Assembly: GCF_029784165.1 (NCBI RefSeq)
Contig: NC_073695.1
Coordinates: 163,450,113-163,514,112 of the forward strand
Length of the DNA stretch: 64,000 nt
Direction: 5' to 3'
DNA from: Wyeomyia smithii
Lineage: Eukaryota; Arthropoda; Insecta; Diptera; Culicidae
In this document: positions 56,515 to 64,000 of the stretch, one piece after another
Layout of the letters: each line of letters opens with the position of its first letter
Numbering within the stretch: position 1 is the stretch's first letter
The notes under the pieces: model-generated
What the model was told of the DNA's origin: nothing
Database searches by the model: none
The model's input: the letters and a program-made list of their open reading frames with translations, nothing else
Translations under genes and position numbers: made by a program

Positions 56515-59215
56515 GCCTATATCTATACATATAAAAATGCAGTCCGGTCTGACTGTCTGTCTGCCTGTGTGATCGATATAGGATTGGAAACTACTGAACC
56601 AACCGGCGCGAAATTTTGTAAATAGGGGTTTTAGGGGCCGAGAAAGGTTCCTATGATGGTTTGAGACCCCTCTCTCTTCTGGAAGGGAGGGGTCCTATAC
56701 AAATGAAACACTAATTTCTGCACGTCTCAAAAACTAACCAAGCAAATGGAACCAAATTTTCATGTAAATTTTTTTAGGAGTAACAAATATGTCCATAATG
56801 GTTCGACACCCCTCCCTCTTCTGGAAAGGAGGGGTTCCATACAAAAGAAACACAAATTTCTGCATATCTCGAGAACTAACCAAGTGAATAGAACCAAATT
56901 TGGTAGGTGGATGTTTTTGGGGGTAACAAATATGTTTATAATGGTTTGACACTCCTCCCTCTTCTGTAAGGGAGGGGTTCCAAACGGATGAAATACAATC
57001 TCGAGAACTAACCAAATAAATGGAACCAAATTCGGTAGGTGAATGTTTTTAGGGGTAACAAACATGTTCATAATGTTTCCACACCCCTCCTTCTTCTGAA
57101 AGGGAGGGGTTCTACACAAATGAAACTCAAATTTCTGCATATCTCGAGAACTAATCAAGTAGAAGAAACCAAATTTGATATGTTGAGGTTGAAAGCCAGA
57201 AAAATTTTCATGGTGGTTCGACACCCCTCGCACTTCTAGATGGGAGGGCTCTTATACAAATCAAACACAAATTGCTATGGTTTGACACTCCCTTGGGAAG
57301 GGAGGGTGGTCTCCCATACTAACTAAACGAATATTTCAACCAGGTTTTCCGAAAAACAGCCTAAAATGATCGGGTCGATGCACAGGAGCCTAAACTCGAC
57401 TCCAGACGTCATTTTTAAATTTAAGATGGAAACTTCCCGTTTCTATTCGGAAAATGTCTCCAAGTACCGTTTTAAAGTCCAAGATGGCGACTTGCGGTTT
57501 TTGAAAAACAGCAGAAAGAGACCAAATACCACCCAATATGGGTATTTCCGAAATCGTAATGATGCACTGAAGCCACAAATCGACCTCAGACAACATTTTG
57601 AATTGTAAGATGGCGACTTTCGGTGTTCAGATAACAGCCGAAAATTACCAACTAATATCCAATATGGTTATTTCTTTAACCAGGATGACGCTCAGAGACC
57701 AGAAATTGTCTCCAAACGCCATTTTGAAATCCAAGAGGGCGACTTTCGGTTTCTGGAAAATAGCCTAAAATGACCAAACACGACCAAATATTAGTGTTTC
57801 TTTAACCAGAATGACGCTCAGAGGCCAGAAATTGTCTCCTAATGCCATTTTGAAATCCAAGATGGCAACTTCCGGTTTCTGAAAAATCGCGCAAAATGAC
57901 CAAATATCACCCAACATGGGTATTTCCGGGATCGTAATGATGCACTGAAGCCACAAATCGACCTCAGACAACATTTTTAATTCTAAGATGACGGCTTCCG
58001 GTGTCTGGAAAACAGCCGAAAATGAATAAATACCATCCAATATTTAACCAGAATGACGCTCAGAGGCCAGAAATTGTCTCCAAATGTCATTTTGAAATCC
58101 AAGATATCGTCTTCCGGTTTCTGGTAAATAGCCGAAAATAACCAAATGCCACCCAACATAAGTGTTTCTTTAACCAGAATGACGCTCAGAGGCCAGAAAT
58201 TGTCCTCAAATGTCAATTTGAATCCCAAGATTATGACTTCCGGTTTCTGGAAAACATCCGAAAATGCTCAAATACTACCCAATATAGGTGTTCCTTCAAC
58301 CAGAATGACGCTCTAGGGCCAGAAATTGTCTCCAAATGCTATTTTGGAATCCAAGATGGCGACTTCCGGTTTGTGAAAAACAAACCTAAAATAACCCAAT
58401 ACCATCCATTATGAGTATCTCCGGAACCATTATGACGCAATGAGCTAAGAACAATTTGAATTGAATTGAAATTCAATTGAATTGAATTGTGAGACGGCAA
58501 CTTGACCGAATAATACTCAATATGAATATTTCCGTAATCGAGATGATACATAGAAACCAAACATTGACCCTGGACACCATTTTGAATTTAGAGATGAACA
58601 CTTTCAGTTTCTGGAAAACAACCAAAATAACTGAATACCACCCAATATGAGTAATTCCGGTGTCAGATTGATACCAGAAAAACAACTGAAAATGGCCGAA
58701 TACCACCCAATATGAATATACAGTAAGGTCGTTTTTTTACGCGGGTTGCTTTCCTCCATTACTCAGAAACGGTACAAGATATCGACCTCATTTCAATCAC
58801 GTTTTCCGTTTCAAGCCACGAGTGATCATATTTCAGTTTTCAAAAAATTTTCAATTTTCGGTTTAAATACTCAAAATTTAAAATATTGCATTTTGGTCTC
58901 TAGATTGGCCACTATCATATTCAAACGAGGTTTTATCGTTTTATGACGGTTTTCTTCATTATATTTGCAACTCAAAAAAGTCGCTTTTTACGCGGACCCA
59001 TACCAATTTGGAACGCATCTCCTGCGTAAAAAACGACCTTAGTGTATTCAGAAAAAAAAGTGATTCACAGAAACCAAAAACCGAGGATGTTGTCATTCCG
59101 ATAAAACCAATAATTTCAAACGATTTGTCTTTTGACTTTGATCATATCCTATGCCCGATTCGTCGTGCATTTGCAGACTGCAAACACATCGCAAAGTGTC
59201 AATGTTTTTGGAATG
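56515..59215 (-). repeat. Rep-A copy E, modules 3 and 2, inverted
   Basis: Complement order: module 2 (59215 down to about 57360, interrupted by a MITE), then module 3 (57350-56600, with GGGAGGGG units), then the end TATATGTATAGAT near 56520. Head and module 1 are missing. An (AATTG)n-like run lies at 58455-58487. Long frames here (e.g. 57233-56760) are in-phase minisatellite readings, not genes. Confidence 0.8.
58721..59044. mobile_element. TA-flanked MITE (mariner-type) nested in Rep-A copy E
   Basis: 324 bp with ends CAGTAAGGTCGTTTTTTTAC and its near complement (GTAAAAAACGACCTTAGTG), flanked by TA on both sides. Removing it restores ATGAATA|TATTCAG as in the other Rep-A copies. Non-coding. 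Confidence 0.85.
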
Positions 59216-59879
59216 TTTAAAAATATTTAATTAAACACAAAATTAGTTATTTATGAATTTTATATATTTTGTAATCTCACTTTAGATGCTATAAATGTGT
59301 AATCTGTATGTACAGACTCTGCATCAGAATTAAAACAGAAATTATTTTATACATGTGGCACCCCTCGCTACACAAATATATTTTTGGATAGCAAGACTGC
59401 GTATCTAACCTTATTTTCAACACGATCTCAAGGGAATCATGTGATTGAAATCGAACGAGTTTTGAATCTCTTTAACCAGTTATTATTTCACTGTTACTTT
59501 AAGTATCGGAACAACGAAATACACGAAACTAGAAAAATCTGTACCAATCTCTATTTTTGACAAAAATCTTTTATCTGTGTGGTACAGAATCTTTACAAGA
59601 AAAATATACTTTTCCATACCACTATTATGTTTTGCAGATGGTATAAGATACCTTCGTATTGTATAAATGTTTGGCAGTAAGCATCTACCCTCCAAAGAGT
59701 ACGATTGTTTACAGTCTTATGTTAACAAATTTTATTTTTTCTTCTTTGCACTGAACAGTTAATTAGCAATGCTGTCACTGTCCGAAAGCCAATGTTATAT
59801 CAGCAGCACCACCATCTTGTACAGGGTATCACCGTGAAAGTGATACACTGTATTTATGCCATTAAATTGAATTTTTATC
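59216..59879. other. No gene seen
   Basis: AT-rich, no motif. It may include the 3' flank of the transposase relic that follows. Confidence 0.35.
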
Positions 59880-60275
59880 ATCATGGTTACAGTTGAATCA
59901 GTTCGCCTTCAATGTAGTCCCAAATACTGAAGCCCAATGGATGCGAATCGGAAGGAGATGCGGGCCATTCAGATGTTCTGATACACGGTAAATTTACGTT
60001 GCACCACTTTTGAACAATCCATGCCTTTTGCGCATGCATTGAATCTTGTTGAAAGCAGAAACTGTCTTCTCGAAATAATTCACATGACAACAATTGTTCT
60101 TTAATGACGTGTTGTAGATAGCACTCTTTATTAACTTTCACCCTTGTTAATGTATAGCAGTAGCAACCTTCCTCTGTTGGATATTGGTTTAGAGTTAGAG
60201 TTTGTTGGATATTGGTTATTGGTTTAGATATAGGTTTTAGAAAAAACCCGAGACGCTCTACGACCAGTATCAATG
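59880..60275 (-). pseudogene. Tc1/mariner-type transposase, C-terminal relic
   Basis: Minus-strand frame with KVNKECYLQHVIKEQLLSCE, then FCFQQDSMHAQKAWIVQKW (the second catalytic Asp in QQD), then WPASPSDSHPLGFSIWDYIE, where SPDLNPLDF is expected in this superfamily. The third catalytic region is altered and some residues between the two appear lost (32 residues between the Asps, shorter than usual). The enzyme would cut and join element ends at TA. The N-terminal DNA-binding part and first Asp are absent. The first 35 codons or so of the frame are not from the transposase. Confidence 0.75.
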
Positions 60276-60464
60276 AGCTCGTGCAAAGTTAAACTGAGTA
60301 ACAGTTTTCCAGATTTGAATCCAACTTGAATCTGCTTTCTCTCGATAGTTTGAGCAAATATCTTAAAATAACAATATAGTTCACTCTCGAATTTCCCATA
60401 TATTTCCGTGAAGACAGACAGGAAACACCCCCTCTTGTGGTGAAAAAGGTAACTAAACTCATTG

Positions 60465-61241
60465 CACAGTGGTACAGTAAGGCAATTCAGGCGGACATCA
60501 GCTTTTCGTTGCGATTTTGGTTTGCGGTTTAAAGTCATAGTTTTTGTAAAAAGTTGTTTTTTATACATAGTCCTCTATTTATGTGCAAATGAAAATTGGG
60601 GTGGTCCTAAAATCAACGAAATAAAAACAAACTAACTTGTTTTTATTTGCATAAATAATTGTAAACATTCTTTGGCAAACTTGTAGATCAACTAATTCTA
60701 AGTAACTTTGTAAAAAACTTTTTTGTAGACATTAAATTTGGTTTCCAAAAACAGTCTTTTCGCTCTATTTTTTCAATTCAAATTTAAAAACAAAGTTTTC
60801 TTCGGTAACTTTAATAAAAAATACGCCAATTTTGACGAAAAAACATTGTCGATATATTGTACAGATGAAGAGTTTTCACTATTTCTATTTTAAATATAGG
60901 CCCTTTTGAAATATTGATGTCTCCGTTTAGGGCAAACATAAATAATATTTTTTGGTATCATTTGAAAGAACAAATATTGTATAAATATTGTGAAGAAATA
61001 CCGAAAGTTGCTTAAAATTAGTTGATCTACAACTGTGCCGATGAATGTATACATTTATTTCTGCAAATAAAAAAGTTAGTTTTTTCTATTTAGTCGATTC
61101 CAGGACCACCCTAATTTTCATTTGCACATAAAAAATAGACTAAATATAAGAAACAAGTTCTTAAAAAAAAATTTACTCTAAAACCACACAATCGCATCGA
61201 AAAACTCATGTCCGCCTACATTACCTTACTGTACCACTGTG
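60465..61241. mobile_element. Transib-like foldback MITE, second family
   Basis: 777 bp with perfect 18-bp tips CACAGTGGTACAGTAAGG / CCTTACTGTACCACTGTG, flanked by the 5-bp duplication CATTG at 60460-60464 and 61242-61246. Imperfect arms of 250 bp or more continue inward (GGCGGACATCAGCTTTTCG; TGTGCAAATGAAAATTGGGG; TTGTAGATCAACTAATTCTA). CACAGTG plus a 5-bp duplication again suggests Transib. No transposase. Confidence 0.75.
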
Positions 61242-61461
61242 CATTGTTGTTGAATTTCTGTGAGCGTGTGACATTCTCACACACGAAACTGAATTTACTC
61301 AATTTAAGATTTAGTTGACTCAATTTTATACTTTCACAGAAAAAATATGTTGTAGATTTCGTGCGTATATTGTTTGTACGTAAAACTAACGCCATTCCGG
61401 GAGTTAAATATTGATAATATAATAGATGTAGCTTATCGAGGCACGAAGAAGAAATATTCAT
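61242..61461. other. No gene seen
   Basis: Short AT-rich flank between the MITE and the SINE-like insert. One minus-strand frame without motif. Confidence 0.3.
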
Positions 61462-61482
61462 ATAATCAGGCCACGACGTGTA

Positions 61483-61605
61483 AATGGTAAACTAATCCCG
61501 AGTTGCTATAGACGTGGTTCCCTGTGTAACTTAACTAGCTCAGATCCATCACGGGAAGCAACTACTGCGGCCGAAGCAAATGTGCGGCCGTCAAGCTCAA
61601 GCTCA
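61483..61605 (+). mobile_element. 123-bp SINE-like insert with 21-bp flanking duplication
   Basis: Flanked by ATAATCAGGCCACGACGTG(TA) at 61462-61482 and the same text with one change at 61606-61626. The insert is GC-richer than its surroundings. It can fold (AGTTGC/GCAACT and GTTCCC/GGGAA pairs; two CGGCCG blocks) and ends in a short repeat TCAAGCTCAAGCTCA, like the 3' tails of LINE-mobilised RNAs. No A/B box seen. It may be a retrocopy of a small RNA. Confidence 0.5.
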
Positions 61606-61626
61606 ATAATCAGGCCACGAAGTGTA

Positions 61627-62019
61627 CAACTAAATGAATGTTTCAATTATCTCGTGAAAAAGATAGAAGGAGAAGCCGCACAATGGTTGTCAATAGTCGT
61701 ATATGGTTGTTGTGCAACTTTTAGCATAGATAACACTTGAATGTTCTATCAATTTAACAATTTAAGTATGGATACATATAATGTTGTAATTGGTTTAAAA
61801 GCTTTATTATATCATATATAAAAGATATTCAACAAAACAAACATAATTATTGATAACAAATCAAATGTTATGCAAAAACTATTATTTATTGTTTAGTTTT
61901 CTTCGTTTTGAAAGTATTTTTTGTTTTTTTTTTTCATCTCTCCGATTTTTTTGCTCTTGAGTTCTAATCTTCGTATTCATCACTTGCAGCTTTGCTTTAA
62001 CCAGCATATTTATGTATTT
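61627..62019. other. No gene seen
   Basis: AT-rich, nothing recognised. Confidence 0.35.
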
Positions 62020-62615
62020 ACTAGCTGACCCGGCAAACTTCGTCCCGCCTATTTTGGGTTTAATTTAATAATTTTCAACATTCCAAATTCATTGATTTCT
62101 TGCGATTTGTTTATATCGTTTGAAATTATTGGTTTTATCGGAATGACAACATCCTCGACTTTCGCCTTTAGTACATCACCTCTAATCCGAAAACACTCAT
62201 ATTGGGTGGTATTCGGTTATTTTCGTTGTTTTCCAGAAACTGAAAGTGGTCAGCTTCGAATTCAAGATCGTGTCCAAAGTCAATGCTTGGCTTCTTTACA
62301 TTATTTCGATTACGGAAATATTCATATGCAGTAGTATTCGGCTGTTTCCCAGAAGTTGTCATCTTACAATTCAAAATAGTGTCTGAGGTCAACTTTTAGC
62401 TCCATGCATCATTCTGGTTAAAGAAACTTTCATATTGGGTGGTATTTGGTCCCTTTGGGCTATTTTCCAGAAACCGGAAGTCACCACCCTGGATTTTAAA
62501 ATGGCATTTGGAGACATTTTCTGGCCCCTGAGCGTCATTCTGGTTAAAGAAACACCCATATTTGGTTGTTTTTGGGTCATTTTCGGCAGTTTTCCAGTCA
62601 CCAAATGTCGCCATT
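62020..62615 (+). repeat. Rep-A copy F, module 2 fragment with a common insect repeat start
   Basis: Begins ACTAGCTGACCCGGCAAACT (I recall CTAGCTGACCCGGCAAAC as a widespread insect repeat motif), then joins Rep-A just before module 2 (TCATTGATTTCTTGCG, ATGACAACATCCTCGACTT). CCGGAAGT units follow to 62615, where the duplicated segment starts abruptly. Confidence 0.7.
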
Positions 62616-64000
62616 TCTCTGATTTCTACTCGCACAAGCTGAAAATGTTCCAACTTGTATTGTTTTTATTATCTGCGAATATGCTATTTATAAAAAATGC
62701 TTCTTGAAAAAATAATAATATTTTCCTTAACAAGAATATTTTACATGAGATTTGCAGAGAGGAGGGGGGTAATAAAAAATCTTACGAAGCCACATTATGA
62801 GGGAAGAGGGGCACAGTGGTTTAAAACGCGAGAAAAGTGATCGTCAGCCTTTTGAGTATAAAAATGCCATTTAAAAGCTACAGTGTATTCGACAAAGTTT
62901 TTGTGCATCTCAAGGGGCATCTTTTGATATAAATAAATTTTTGATTAATTCACCTAAAAGTGAGATAAAAATTTTATTTTTTTATTTACTTATCAAATCA
63001 AAACGAAGTCTTCAGCAAAGTTGTAGACAATCTTATGTAGAAAAACTTTGCTGAAGACACTTTGGTTCTATCTCTTGAAAATCGACCATATACAGGTAGT
63101 TTTATACACAGACATCCTTAAAGTTTCTAAAAATTGAAAATTATCAAATAACTTTTTTTTGAAGTGATTTAAGGGGCCTACTATGTTCTAGACATTTTTT
63201 CATATTTGAGAAATACATCATTCTGCTGAACATACCTTGGGAAAATTTGCAGCTTTTTCATAGGGTTTAGAGCATTTTAGATAAAAAAATACACTTTTTC
63301 AAAATGAAATTTCTCGAAAAGCTGCAAAAAGCTGCAAAAACAACAGTCTTCACTCGGAAGACGGGGATTAGTACTGGCTTCCCCAGGTGGTTTCACTAGT
63401 TTCTTGCAGTCTCTTGAAGACTTGAGCGTGGGTGAAAAAATTATTTTTCACCCCCGCGCATTTTTTATCTAAAATGTCCTAAACCCTATGAAAAAGTTGA
63501 AAATTTTCCCATGATATGTTCGGCAGAATGATGTATTTTTTAAATATAAAAAAATTTCTAGAACAAAGTAGGCCACCAAAATCACTTCAGAAAAAGTTAT
63601 TTTGGTATTTTTCGATTTTTAGAAACTTTAAGGATGTCTGTGTATAAAACTACCTGTATGTGGTCGATTTTCAAGAGATAGAACCAAAGTGTCTTCAGCT
63701 TCTTTTCTACATAAGATTGTCTACAACTTTGCTGAAGACTTCGTTTTGATTTGATAAGAAAATAAAAAAATAAAATTTTTATCTCACTTTTAGGTGAATT
63801 AATCAAAAGTTTATTTATATCAGAAGATGCCCCTTAAGATTCACAAAACTTTGTCGAATACACTGTAGCATTTAAATGGCATGTTTATACTTAAAAGGCT
63901 GACGATCACGTTTTTCGCGTTTTAAACCACTATGAGGGGGACGGAACTTACAAAAAAGACCTTACGTAACTTGTGGATGACGCCTTAGTTAAATCATCAT
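62616..64000. repeat. Duplicated 1.39-kb segment, copy 2 (runs off the window)
   Basis: Same as 52040-53424 with about seven substitutions. Here it is joined directly to Rep-A module 2. Its true right end is not in the window. Confidence 0.88.
62812..63934. mobile_element. Transib-like foldback MITE, copy 2
   Basis: Same 1123-bp length, ends and AGGGG duplication (62807-62811, 63935-63939) as 52236-53358. The identical target shows that it was carried along in the segment duplication, not inserted independently. Confidence 0.72.

Noticed and set aside
56760..57233. 157-codon minus-strand frame with repeated protein units
   Set aside because: The repeated 'protein' is the module 3 minisatellite translated in phase; not conserved between Rep-A copies.

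Overview
This is an AT-rich eukaryotic window made almost entirely of transposable elements and their relics. The content points to a mosquito (Culicidae) nuclear genome. The pointers are a Jockey-clade retrotransposon resembling the mosquito Juan family, a tRNA-derived SINE of the Feilai/Twin kind, BEL/Pao-like LTRs, I/Loa-type retrotransposons with RNase H, and many short TIR elements. That assignment rests on family resemblance recalled from memory, not on a search. I found no rRNA gene, functional tRNA gene, CRISPR array or prokaryotic operon.

Layout. 1-7.4 kb: relics of retrotransposons (RNase H domain, reverse transcriptase with a TAA tail), a SINE, several MITEs and fragments of one dominant non-coding repeat, here called Rep-A. 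7.4-12.4 kb: hAT-type MITEs, a decayed Juan-like fragment and a GC-rich block with an unidentified open frame. 12.4-28.7 kb: one Juan-like element whose ORF1 (12377-13703) and ORF2 (25750-28400) are separated by a 12-kb insertion (13704-25749). That insertion is built from three Rep-A copies, two of them head to head as a 6.7-kb inverted repeat; the third carries a 2.07-kb non-autonomous BEL/Pao-like LTR element. 28.7-36.5 kb: lower repeat density, MITEs, foldbacks and the best host-gene candidate, a 185-bp exon at 30050-30234 with canonical splice sites. 37-42.8 kb: two copies of an I/Loa-type retrotransposon in opposite orientation, one without its RT domain. 43.2-47.3 kb: the cleanest solo Rep-A copy. 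47.4-52 kb: mostly featureless sequence with a weak second exon candidate. 52-64 kb: a 1.39-kb duplicated segment (52040 and 62616), each copy holding a Transib-like foldback MITE, plus a Harbinger-like foldback, an inverted Rep-A copy, a mariner-type transposase relic and a short SINE-like insert.

Nothing forms a working gene set. Every retrotransposon ORF has stops, frameshifts or lost catalytic residues. Nested insertions give a relative order of events: for example Rep-A inserted into Juan, and later BEL inserted into Rep-A. The two exon candidates suggest that much of 30-51 kb may be intron of a plus-strand host gene; their splice phases are compatible but the gene is not identified.
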